A stretch of DNA of 38,465 bases, from positions 1-38,465 of the forward strand of contig JACRBU010000053.1 of the NCBI GenBank assembly GCA_016213085.1. Direction: 5' to 3'. The notes below the pieces were generated by a model. The model did no database searches. It was not told where the DNA came from and saw only the letters and a list, made by a program, of their open reading frames with translations. This DNA is from Coriobacteriales bacterium (GTDB taxonomy: Bacteria > Actinomycetota > Coriobacteriia > Anaerosomatales > JACRBU01). The first letter of the stretch is position 1; every line of letters begins with the position of its first letter. Positions 1-7,269 of the stretch are shown one piece after another. Position numbers and translations under genes: made by a program.

Positions 1-1
1 C

Positions 2-430
2 GTCGCGTACTCGATCCCGTCACTGGCGATCATGCTGCTCGCGCAGGAGAACGGCGTGCGGGTCGACGATTGGGGCCAGCTCTCCACGCGTCGGCCTGCA
101 TCGGCATGGGCGGCGCTGCTGTTCCTGCTCTCACTGGTCGGTATCCCGCCGCTCGTCGGCTTCTTCGGAAAGTTCTACCTGTTCGCCACGGCCATCCGCG
201 GCGGGTTGCTCGCCGGAGTCGTCGTGGCGGTGATCATGAGCGTCGTGTCCGCGGGCTACTACCTGCGCATCGTGCGCGCCGCGTTCTACGGGCAACCGGC
301 GGAGAGCTCCGCAGCCCCTGATTGCTCCGTCAGCGCGAATGTCGCGCTCACCGCGCTCGCAGTGGCCGTCATCGCGATGGGTCTGGCTGCCGGGCCGCTC
401 GTCGAGTGGGCCGGAACGCTGACCCCCTAA
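2..430 (+). CDS. nuoN: NADH-quinone oxidoreductase subunit N-like, 3' fragment
   Basis: This is the C-terminal part (about 142 residues) of a proton-channel subunit of complex I; the 5' end lies outside the window and the frame is open from base 2. The protein is strongly hydrophobic with at least three membrane segments. The stretch GIPPLVGFFGKFYLF carries the lysine typical of the late transmembrane helix of NuoN, and it is followed by the aromatic YYLRI segment found in NuoN. It is a different gene from the complete nuoN at 4345-5799 and lies on the opposite strand, so the genome probably has a second complex I or antiporter-like cluster to the left. An Mrp-type antiporter subunit is a less likely alternative, because the YYLR segment after the helix favours NuoN. 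Confidence 0.8.
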   Translation, partial: VAYSIPSLAIMLLAQENGVRVDDWGQLSTRRPASAWAALLFLLSLVGIPPLVGFFGKFYLFATAIRGGLLAGVVVAVIMSVVSAGYYLRIVRAAFYGQPAESSAAPDCSVSANVALTALAVAVIAMGLAAGPLVEWAGTLTP

Positions 431-471
431 CGGGCGCGTTTCGTCGGTTTCGCGAGGGCGGGCAACGGCTC

Positions 472-490
472 CGCACTGACGTGCGCTTTT
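472..490 (+). terminator. Possible weak intrinsic terminator after the nuoN-like fragment
   Basis: A 5-bp GC-rich stem (CGCAC at 472-476 with GTGCG at 481-485, loop TGAC) is followed by CTTTT. It starts 42 bases after the nuoN stop and lies upstream of the htrA promoter region. The stem is short, so the call is tentative. Confidence 0.35.
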
Positions 491-531
491 GTGGCGATTC
501 GGTGGAGTCCGCGACCGTGCGTCCAGCGGGG

Positions 532-537
532 TACAAT
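532..537 (+). promoter_or_regulatory. Candidate -10 element for htrA
   Basis: TACAAT matches a sigma-70-type -10 box at 5 of 6 positions and stands out in this GC-rich spacer. It lies 48 bases before the chosen htrA start. No convincing -35 hexamer is visible at 16-18 bases upstream, so this is only a candidate. Confidence 0.35.
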
Positions 538-585
538 CGTTGCTGCTTGGACTGCACACGCAGTCGTACCCCATCGGGAGCCAAC

Positions 586-1935
586 ATGCCGAACGAGCAC
601 TACGAGAGCCGAAGCTCCGATTCACCCTATCAGCCGGTGTCGTACCAGGGCGCCGAGCCGGTCTATCCGCCGGTCCATGGCGGCGAAGGCCACACGCACG
701 CAACCAGGTCCGAAGACCAGCCGCTGCCGGTGTGCGACTACACCACCGACGGCGAGGAGCCGTGTGAGGAGCCAGTCGTCGCGAAGCGCTGGTCGAGTGC
801 GACCGTCATCATCGCCGCGACGAGCGGCGCCCTCGCGGGCGGTCTTCTCGTTGCAACGGTCGCCGCGTTCGCCTTCGGTGTGTTCCCTGGTGTTCGTCCG
901 CTGCTCGCCGGATCGACATCCGAGCCCCAGACGACGCTCCAGCAGCTGACGATCAAGCCCAACGGGCAAGAGACCGTGGCATCGGCGGTGGCCCGTAAGG
1001 TCACGAACTCGGTCGTCAACATCAAGTTCGAGCAGCGCGTGATCGACCCGCTCACCGGTGCCGAAGGGACGCAGGAAGCGGGGAACGGCAGTGGCGTCAT
1101 CATCCGCGAGGACGGCCACATCCTCACCAACTATCACGTTATCCAGGACGCCGCCCGTGTTGTCGTGACCGTCGGCGTCGAAGACAAGGTCGCCAAGGTC
1201 GTCGGCGTCGACCCCTCGACCGACCTCGCGGTCCTCAAGATCGACGGCGGCCCGTATCCAGAGATCGATGTCGGCTCCTCCAAGGAGCTGCAGGTCGGCG
1301 ACTTCGTCCTTGCGGTCGGCAGCCCGTTCGGCCTCGAAAAGACCGTGACCTCGGGCATCGTCTCGGCCCTTCAGCGCACTTCCGACGGCGGCACTCCCAA
1401 CGAGATCACCCGCTACACCAACCTCATTCAGACCGACGCGGCCATCAACCCGGGCAACTCGGGTGGCGCGCTCGTCGACGACCAGGGTCGTTTGGTTGGA
1501 ATCAACACGCTCATCCAGTCGCCAGCAGGCCAGATCGGCGCGCCTCAGTCGGCGGGTATCGGCTTCGCTATCCCGGTCGACTTCGCAAAGCAGATCGCCG
1601 ATCAGCTGATCGCCACCGGCCGCGCCACGCATCCGTATCTCGGCGTCTCGACGCAGACGATCGACGAGACCGCCGCTCAGCAGTTCGGGCTCCCGGTCCA
1701 GCGCGGCGCGCTCGTGCGCTTCGTCCAGCCGAACTCGCCGGCAGAGAAGTCGGGGTTCAAGGTCGACGACATCATCGTGCGCGTCGGTGAATTCGACATC
1801 GGCTCGGTCGACGAGGTCTTCGGCGCGCTGCGCGAGTACAAGGTCGGCGACCAGGTGCCCATCGAGGTCGTCCGCGGTGACACCCGTCGTACGCTTGAGG
1901 TCACGCTTGGCTCAGACGCTGACCGACAGCCCTAG
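586..1935 (+). CDS. htrA: HtrA/DegP-family serine protease, membrane-anchored, one PDZ domain
   Basis: This is an envelope quality-control protease of 449 residues. A hydrophilic N-terminal tail of about 68 residues precedes one membrane anchor (about 69-100), so the catalytic part should face outward. The trypsin-like domain has a complete catalytic triad: H184 in TNYHV, D213 in STDLAVL and S292 in PGNSGGAL. A single PDZ domain follows at about 345-440, beginning near HPYLGV. The frame is open further upstream to 322, but the ATG at 586 has a GGGAG ribosome site five bases before it and gives the usual domain layout. The cytoplasmic tail plus anchor architecture is typical of Gram-positive and actinobacterial HtrA proteins. 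It is followed after three bases by rlmH, so the two are probably co-transcribed. Confidence 0.93.
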   Translation: MPNEHYESRSSDSPYQPVSYQGAEPVYPPVHGGEGHTHATRSEDQPLPVCDYTTDGEEPCEEPVVAKRWSSATVIIAATSGALAGGLLVATVAAFAFGVFPGVRPLLAGSTSEPQTTLQQLTIKPNGQETVASAVARKVTNSVVNIKFEQRVIDPLTGAEGTQEAGNGSGVIIREDGHILTNYHVIQDAARVVVTVGVEDKVAKVVGVDPSTDLAVLKIDGGPYPEIDVGSSKELQVGDFVLAVGSPFGLEKTVTSGIVSALQRTSDGGTPNEITRYTNLIQTDAAINPGNSGGALVDDQGRLVGINTLIQSPAGQIGAPQSAGIGFAIPVDFAKQIADQLIATGRATHPYLGVSTQTIDETAAQQFGLPVQRGALVRFVQPNSPAEKSGFKVDDIIVRVGEFDIGSVDEVFGALREYKVGDQVPIEVVRGDTRRTLEVTLGSDADRQP

Positions 1936-1938
1936 CCC

Positions 1939-2403
1939 GTGAGGATCACCCTCGTCGCGGTCGGCCGACTGAAGGAACGCTGGTTCCGCGACGCAGCTGA
2001 CGAGTACCTCAAGCGGCTTGCTCCGTACGCGTCGGTCAGGGTCGCCGAGATCTCGGATCGTGACCTCACGCATGATGAATCACGAGCGGTGTCCCAGGAG
2101 GGCGTCGACGTGCTTCGCGCGATTCCTGACGGCGCCCGCGTCATCGCCCTCGACATCGGGGGGCGTCAGATGTCGAGCGAGCAGTTCGCCGACCACCTCG
2201 GAGAGCTTGCTCTCCGAGGTGAAAGCGCGGTGACGTTCGTGATCGGCGGCGCCGCGGGGCTCGCCCAGGAGGTTCGGTCTCGCGCCGACGAGTCCATCTC
2301 GCTCGGTCCGATGACCCTCCCGCACCAGCTCGCCCGCGTCGTGCTCCTCGAGCAGCTCTACCGCGCGTTCCGGATCCAGCGGGGTGAGCCGTACCACAGG
2401 TAG
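1939..2403 (+). CDS. rlmH: 23S rRNA (pseudouridine1915-N3)-methyltransferase RlmH
   Basis: A 154-residue SPOUT-class methyltransferase that methylates pseudouridine 1915 in helix 69 of 23S rRNA, using S-adenosylmethionine. The length is typical of the family. The SAM-binding trefoil-knot region is visible in FVIGGAAGL followed by SLGPMTLPHQLARVVLLEQ, and the protein ends in the family signature PYHR. The start is GTG at 1939, three bases after the htrA stop, so translation is probably coupled to htrA. An htrA-rlmH pairing is common in Gram-positive genomes. Confidence 0.95.
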   Translation: MRITLVAVGRLKERWFRDAADEYLKRLAPYASVRVAEISDRDLTHDESRAVSQEGVDVLRAIPDGARVIALDIGGRQMSSEQFADHLGELALRGESAVTFVIGGAAGLAQEVRSRADESISLGPMTLPHQLARVVLLEQLYRAFRIQRGEPYHR

Positions 2404-2508
2404 CTGGCCGAGTCCTCCGCGACCTGTGGCCGTTCGCCGCGACGTCGGCGCCGTCCGCGGGACGACTGCGTGGCCACCACTCCCGACGGGCATGTCCATT
2501 GCTGCTAG

Positions 2509-2531
2509 GGGAGTCCCAACCGTCGACTCCC
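2509..2531 (+). other. Perfect 7-bp inverted repeat upstream of the cysteine-rich gene
   Basis: GGGAGTC at 2509-2515 pairs with GACTCCC at 2525-2531 around a nine-base loop. It lies 18 bases before the ribosome site of the next gene and about 105 bases after the rlmH stop. There is no T-run, so it could be an operator, a leader hairpin or a Rho-type end rather than an intrinsic terminator. Confidence 0.35.
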
Positions 2532-2549
2532 ACTGCCGTTGCCGCTGCG

Positions 2550-2556
2550 AAGGAGG
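2550..2556 (+). promoter_or_regulatory. Ribosome binding site fixing the start of the cysteine-rich gene
   Basis: AAGGAGG is a full Shine-Dalgarno match six bases before the ATG at 2563. It decides between this start and the in-frame ATG at 2539, which has no such site. Confidence 0.75.
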
Positions 2557-2562
2557 CTCGCG

Positions 2563-2841
2563 ATGTCCACGTCGAAGTGCCCGGGTGCAGATATGCGCTT
2601 CATAAGCGCCGACGACGTGCGGTGTTCGCATTGCGGCGCTCTCGTGGAGATGTTCTCCGACGAGCAACGTCGCAAGTGCCCCGAGTGCGGCGGCCGCGTC
2701 ACTCGCGAAGCGATTCCCGCGTGCGCGGCCTGGTGTCCCGCGGCGAGCGCCTGCCTCGGTGCCGACCGGCTCGACGAGCTCATGCGCTCAGGCTTGCTCG
2801 ATGGCATCGAGAAGCCTCTGGGCGCACCGGATATCGAGTAG
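2563..2841 (+). CDS. Small cysteine-rich (zinc-ribbon-like) protein of unknown function
   Basis: A soluble 92-residue protein with nine cysteines. A CSHC pair and a CPEC pair, separated by about 18 residues, look like a zinc ribbon. They are followed by a second cluster, CAAWCPAASACLG (C-x3-C-x6-C), which could bind a metal or an iron-sulfur centre. The first cysteine is near the N-terminus (SKCPG). The start is set by a strong AAGGAGG. The gene converges on the complex I operon and ends 18 bases before the nuoM paralogue's stop. I do not recognise a specific family. Small cysteine-rich proteins with a C-x-x-W-C-x-x-A-x-x-C-x-G end occur in anaerobes, but no role can be assigned here. Confidence 0.75.
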   Translation: MSTSKCPGADMRFISADDVRCSHCGALVEMFSDEQRRKCPECGGRVTREAIPACAAWCPAASACLGADRLDELMRSGLLDGIEKPLGAPDIE

Positions 2842-2863
2842 CTCGGCCGAGGCCTCGCGCTAC
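2838..2863. terminator. GC-rich inverted repeat between convergent stop codons
   Basis: GTAGC at 2838-2842 and GCTAC at 2859-2863 flank the self-complementary CTCGGCCGAG (2842-2851). The repeat spans both TAG stops of the convergent genes and may act as a bidirectional hairpin. No T-run is present and part of the symmetry follows automatically from two facing TAG codons, so confidence is low. Confidence 0.25.
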
Positions 2864-4332
2864 GCACCGAGGATCTTCGCCACGCTCTCGACGCTCGCTT
2901 CCATCACGCCGACCAACACCTGCGGGAAGACGCCGATGCACAGCGTGGCGATGCACAGCGGGAAGATCGCGGCAGCTTCGGTGCGCGTCATATCGGGCAT
3001 GTCCGCCCGAGCCTCGTTGAGCTGACCGAAGACGACCCGCCGCAGCATCCACAGAAGGTAGCCGGCGGTGAGGACGACAGCGAAGGCCGCGATGGCACTG
3101 TAGGTCGTGAACGGCCCAAAGGAACCGGTCACCACCATGAACTCGCCGATGAACCCGCTCATGCCCGGTAGCCCAAGCGATGCGAACGACATGAAGACGA
3201 GCGTTCCCGCAAGGATCGGCGCCACGCGCGCGGTCCCGCCGAACGCCGAGATCTCCCGGGTGTGCGCCCGCTCGTAGTAGGCGCCGACTAGCAGGAACGC
3301 CATACCGGCGATGAGGCCGTGAGAGAACATCTGCACGCTGGCACCGAGAACGCCTGCAGCGGTCCCTGCCGCTATTCCGAGCATCACGTAGCCCATGTGC
3401 GAGACGGAAGAGTACGCGATCAGCTTCTTGAGGTCCGTCTGAACGAGGGCGCACGCGGCGCCGTAGACGATCGAGACCACGCCGAGCAGCGCGATGAGCG
3501 GCACCAGTCTCTCGAAGCCGTCGGGCAGCAGCTGCGGGCCGAAGCGGAGGAAGCCGTAGGACCCCATCTTGAGCAGCACGCCCGCGAGGAGCACGGACAC
3601 GGCGGTCGGCGCTTCGACGTGCGCGTCCGGAAGCCACGTGTGCAGCGGAACCATCGGCACCTTGATGGCGAGCGCGAAGGCGATGGCGGTGAAGATGGCG
3701 GTTTGCGCGGCAAGGCTCAGCCTCGCCGCCTGTGGCGCGAGCGCGATCATATCGAAGGTCTGGGCCCCCGTCGCCAGGAACAGCGAGATGATCCCGCCGA
3801 GCATGGCAAGGCTACCCGCGAGCGTGTAGAGGAAGAACTTGATCGCGGCGTACCTTCGCCGCGGGCCGCCCCAGATGTTGATGAGGAAGAACATCGGGAT
3901 GAGCACGACCTCCCAGAACACGTAGAACAAGATGAGGTCGAGCGCGATGAAGACCCCGATCAGTCCCGCTTCAAGGAGCAGGATCAGCGTGAAGTACTCT
4001 CGGGTGAATTCGCTGATGCGGGCCGAAGCGATGACCGCGAGGAGCGACAGGAATGCGGTCAGGAAGAGCATCGGAAGTGAGAGACCGTCGACCCCCAGGT
4101 GGAACGCCGTCCCAAGACCAGGGACCCAGTCCCGAACGATCTCGAACTGCATGCCTGGATCGGCGGGATTGAAGGAGATCCAGAGCCACGTCGCCATGGC
4201 CAGGACGACACCGGTCACGAGCAGCGCAACGGGTCTGGCGAACTTGCTCCCGGACTGCGGAATCAGCGCGATCGCGACACCGCCGACGAGCGGCAGCAGG
4301 ATCGTCCACGCGAGCACCGTACCCATGGCCAC
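2860..4332 (-). CDS. nuoM: Second NuoM-type proton-channel subunit, last gene of the complex I operon
   Basis: A 490-residue antiporter-like membrane subunit of complex I. It has the conserved residues of the NuoM proton path: the glutamate in FYVFWEVVLIP, the lysine in AIKVPMVPLHTW, the lysine in AGVLLKMGSYG, and the glutamate in SGFIGEF near the end. The region PLHTWLPDAHVEAPTAVS is a typical Proton_antipo_M signature. The GTG at 4332 is chosen because an AAGGAGG lies seven bases before it; an ATG two codons further in is possible but poorly spaced. It lies 12 bases after nuoN, so the operon ends L-M-N-M. Unlike the other nuoM (5803-7269) it keeps the mid-protein lysine. It is most likely a fourth antiporter-like subunit, but a replacement or independent antiporter cannot be excluded. 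Confidence 0.9.
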   Translation of the reverse strand: MAMGTVLAWTILLPLVGGVAIALIPQSGSKFARPVALLVTGVVLAMATWLWISFNPADPGMQFEIVRDWVPGLGTAFHLGVDGLSLPMLFLTAFLSLLAVIASARISEFTREYFTLILLLEAGLIGVFIALDLILFYVFWEVVLIPMFFLINIWGGPRRRYAAIKFFLYTLAGSLAMLGGIISLFLATGAQTFDMIALAPQAARLSLAAQTAIFTAIAFALAIKVPMVPLHTWLPDAHVEAPTAVSVLLAGVLLKMGSYGFLRFGPQLLPDGFERLVPLIALLGVVSIVYGAACALVQTDLKKLIAYSSVSHMGYVMLGIAAGTAAGVLGASVQMFSHGLIAGMAFLLVGAYYERAHTREISAFGGTARVAPILAGTLVFMSFASLGLPGMSGFIGEFMVVTGSFGPFTTYSAIAAFAVVLTAGYLLWMLRRVVFGQLNEARADMPDMTRTEAAAIFPLCIATLCIGVFPQVLVGVMEASVESVAKILGA

Positions 4333-4339
4333 GTCGCTT

Positions 4340-4346
4340 CCTCCTT
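4340..4346 (-). promoter_or_regulatory. Ribosome binding site of the second nuoM
   Basis: AAGGAGG on the minus strand overlaps the TAA stop of nuoN (4345-4347) and sits seven bases before the GTG at 4332. This supports translational coupling and the GTG start rather than the ATG at 4326. Confidence 0.7.
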
Positions 4347-5799
4347 ATCCGCCGAACAGTGCGGACGCCGCCATCTGCGAGGCCCTGAGCACCGGCTCGG
4401 GAAACACCCCGATCGCAAACACGCCGACCGCGCAGACCGACATCGCGAGGCCGGCGCGTGGGGCGACCGAGATCGGGTCGAGCGAGCCTTCGGGCACGTA
4501 GAGCTGCCAGATGACCCGCAGGTAGTAGTAGAGAGCGATGACGCTGTTGACGACGCCGACCGCGACGAGCCAGATAAGCCCGGCCTGCGCTGCGAAGAGG
4601 AAGACGTAGAACTTGGCCATGAAGCCCGCGAGAAGCGGCAGGCCTCCGAGTGAGAGCAGCGCCACCGTGAGCGCGAACGACGCGAGCGGAGCTCGTCTCG
4701 CGAGGCCTGCGTAATCGCTGATCTCGTAGCTTCCGGTCGCGTTCGCGAACACGATCACCGCGGTGAAGGCGAGCAGGTTCGCAAACCCGTACGCCGCGGT
4801 GTAGAAGAGCAGCGACGCGATGCCCATCTCGCTGAGCGCGGCGAGCCCGACCAGCAGGTAGCCGGCCTGTGCGATTCCCGAGTACGCCAGCATCCGCTTG
4901 ATGTTGGTCTGCCGAAGCGCCCCGAGGTTGCCGAGCGTCATCGACAGCGCGGCCATCACGCCGAAGATGAGGTGCCAGTTCAGCGGGATGTCGAGCCCCG
5001 TGACGATGATGCGCAGCGCGAGCGCGAAACCCGCGAACTTCGAACCCACCGAGAGAAACGCCGTCACGGGAGAGGGGGCGCCCTCGTAGACGTCGGGCAC
5101 CCAGTACTGGAACGGCACTGCGGTGATCTTGAAGCCGAAGCCTGTCAGCAGCAGCACGAGGCCGAGCGCGAGCACGGGCGTCAGCCGCTGTTCGGCCAAC
5201 ACCTTGCCGATCTCGGAGATCGTGCTCGTGCCGAGCGCGCCGTAGACCAGCGTCATCCCGTAGAGCAGCACGGCAGTGGACACGAGGACCAGCAGAAGGT
5301 ACTTCAGGGACGCTTCGCTGGAGAGGGGGTCGCGCTTCGCGTAGCCGATGAGCACGATGAGCGGCAGGCTCGTGAGCTGCAGGCAGAGGAAGATCGTGAA
5401 CAGCTCGGCCGCCGAGGCAAGCAGCATGTTGCCGAGGGTGCACCACACGATGAGGGCGAAGAACTCCGCAGACCACTTGCTGAAGCCCGGCAGGGGATCG
5501 ACCGAGATGAGCAGCACGATCATCCCGATGGCGAGAAAGAGCAGCTTGAAGAAGGTCGAGAGCGGGTCGAGGATCACGATGCCCTCGAAGAGCGTCGTCT
5601 GCACTCCCGCGAGACCGATGACAGCGCCTGCCGCGAGGCCCAGGCCTGCGATGGAGAGGTAGGCCAGCCAAGGCCGTGGCGTGTTCGGCGCGTCTGTCGA
5701 CCTGATCCATATGAGGTCGATCACGAGAACGAGCGCCCCGGTCAGCGCCACGATGATCTCGGGCGCGAGGAACGTGAGGGCGACGGTGGGATCAGCCAC
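4345..5799 (-). CDS. nuoN: NADH-quinone oxidoreductase subunit N
   Basis: A 484-residue membrane subunit of complex I, one of the antiporter-like proton channels. Conserved features include GFGFKITAVPFQYWVPDVYEG with its channel lysine, the broken-helix region SKFAGFALA, the RQTNIKRMLAYSGIAQAGY segment, and GFMAKFYVF with the late-helix lysine, followed by ALYYYLRV. The length matches bacterial NuoN. The start is a GTG three bases after the nuoM stop; a GGGAGG lies inside the end of nuoM. It is followed by an additional nuoM rather than ending the operon, which is unusual. A second nuoN-like gene lies on the plus strand at the window's left edge. Confidence 0.95.
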   Translation of the reverse strand: MADPTVALTFLAPEIIVALTGALVLVIDLIWIRSTDAPNTPRPWLAYLSIAGLGLAAGAVIGLAGVQTTLFEGIVILDPLSTFFKLLFLAIGMIVLLISVDPLPGFSKWSAEFFALIVWCTLGNMLLASAAELFTIFLCLQLTSLPLIVLIGYAKRDPLSSEASLKYLLLVLVSTAVLLYGMTLVYGALGTSTISEIGKVLAEQRLTPVLALGLVLLLTGFGFKITAVPFQYWVPDVYEGAPSPVTAFLSVGSKFAGFALALRIIVTGLDIPLNWHLIFGVMAALSMTLGNLGALRQTNIKRMLAYSGIAQAGYLLVGLAALSEMGIASLLFYTAAYGFANLLAFTAVIVFANATGSYEISDYAGLARRAPLASFALTVALLSLGGLPLLAGFMAKFYVFLFAAQAGLIWLVAVGVVNSVIALYYYLRVIWQLYVPEGSLDPISVAPRAGLAMSVCAVGVFAIGVFPEPVLRASQMAASALFGG

Positions 5800-5802
5800 G
5801 GA

Positions 5803-7269
5803 CTAGCCTCCCATCAACTTGGTCAGCAACGGCTCGATGCCTGCGTTGATCGTCTGGTACATCGTCGCCGGGAAGATACCGACGGTCATGATCGTGATCG
5901 CGAGGATGCCCATCGGCGCGAGGCGCACGGGCGAGGGGTCGACGATGCGCTCGACGGCCTGAGAGGGCTCACCGAGCAGGATCTTGCCGAGCATCCGGAT
6001 AAGGTACGCGGCGGTCACGACGACCCCGACGAACGCGATGGCCGCCAGAAGCGGCGAGCGCCCGATGATCCCGACGTACACGAGCAGCTCGGCAACGAAC
6101 CCGCTCGTCGAAGGCAGCCCCATACTTGCCGCCGAAGCGATGACGAATGCGGCCGCGACCAGGGGAGTCCGACTCATGAGGCCAGAGATGTCGGCGATCT
6201 GACGCGTGTGGGACTTCTCGTAGACGTAGCCGATGAGCGCGAAGAACAGGGCCGTCATGATCCCGTGCGCGAACATCTGGAACACCGCGCCCTGCAGGCC
6301 GAACTTGTCGATCATCGCGAAGCCGAGCAGGACGTAGCCCATGTGGCTCACGCTCGAGTAGCCGATCACGTACTTGAGGTCCGTCTGGTTCATCGCGCAG
6401 AGCGCGCCGTACACGACGTTGATCGCGCCGATGATGGCGATGAGGAGCGCCCAGTCCCGAAGCCCTTCGGGGAAGAGCGTCATGCCGAGTCGCAGGACGC
6501 CGTAGGCGCCGATCTTCAGCAGCACGCCCGCGTGCATCATGGAGACGGCGGTCGGGGCGGCGACGTGGCCGTCCGGCGACCACGTGTGCAGCGGCCAGAT
6601 CGGCACGAGCGTTCCGAAGCCTACGAACATCAGCAAGAACACCCACCGCTGGAAACCGGGCGGGAAGTTGGCGCCCGCCCAGATCCGCAGATCGAACGTA
6701 GAGGCCCCGACCTGCCAATACACGAGCGCAAGCGCGATGGTGATAAGAGCGCTGCCCGCGAACAGGAACAGCGTGAGCTTCATCGCCGCGTAGTCCTTGT
6801 GCGTGCTCCCCCAGATCGCGATCAGCAGGTACATCGGCACGACGGCCATCTCGTAGAAGAAGAAGAGCAGGAAGGCGTCGACGGAGACGAACACGCCGAA
6901 CACGCCCGTGACGAGCAGAAGCAGGAGCGCGAAGAACAGCCGGGGTCTCTCGTCGACATTCCACGACACGAGCACGCCCGTGAACATGACAAGCGCCATG
7001 AGGGCGAGCATCGGGACGGATATCCCGTCGACCCCGACGATGTAGGAGATGCCGAGCGAAGGGATCCAGCGCACCGATTCGACGAACTGCACGCCACCCG
7101 CGGCGCGGTCGTACGTCGCCCACACCCACGCCGAGCCGGCAAGGCAGATCGTTGCGGCCACCAGAGCGAGGACGCGCGGCAGCTGCGTTCCCCGGCCGAA
7201 GGCGCCGATGAGGATCGCTGCGGCAAGCGGCGTGAGCGCGACTATGGAGAGCACCGGAAGCGTGTTCAT
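5803..7269 (-). CDS. nuoM: NADH-quinone oxidoreductase subunit M
   Basis: A 488-residue antiporter-like subunit of complex I. The early glutamate is kept in LFFFYEMAVVP, the second lysine in AGVLLKIGAYG, and the late glutamate in SGFVAELL. The region corresponding to the mid-protein channel lysine reads GFGTLVPIWPLHTW: aligned on VP-x-x-PLHTW, the lysine of the other NuoM (AIKVP) is a leucine here. This may alter its proton path, and a second NuoM follows downstream. The ATG at 7269 overlaps the nuoL stop (ATGA); the open frame extends upstream to 7458 only as a shadow over nuoL. The sequence is well diverged from the nuoM at 2860-4332, so this is not a recent tandem duplication. Confidence 0.94.
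   Translation of the reverse strand: MNTLPVLSIVALTPLAAAILIGAFGRGTQLPRVLALVAATICLAGSAWVWATYDRAAGGVQFVESVRWIPSLGISYIVGVDGISVPMLALMALVMFTGVLVSWNVDERPRLFFALLLLLVTGVFGVFVSVDAFLLFFFYEMAVVPMYLLIAIWGSTHKDYAAMKLTLFLFAGSALITIALALVYWQVGASTFDLRIWAGANFPPGFQRWVFLLMFVGFGTLVPIWPLHTWSPDGHVAAPTAVSMMHAGVLLKIGAYGVLRLGMTLFPEGLRDWALLIAIIGAINVVYGALCAMNQTDLKYVIGYSSVSHMGYVLLGFAMIDKFGLQGAVFQMFAHGIMTALFFALIGYVYEKSHTRQIADISGLMSRTPLVAAAFVIASAASMGLPSTSGFVAELLVYVGIIGRSPLLAAIAFVGVVVTAAYLIRMLGKILLGEPSQAVERIVDPSPVRLAPMGILAITIMTVGIFPATMYQTINAGIEPLLTKLMGG

Noticed and set aside
2838-2863. Strong bidirectional terminator between the convergent genes
   Set aside because: The outer symmetry largely results from two facing TAG codons, the inner palindromes have too little loop, and there is no T-run; listed only as a low-confidence feature.
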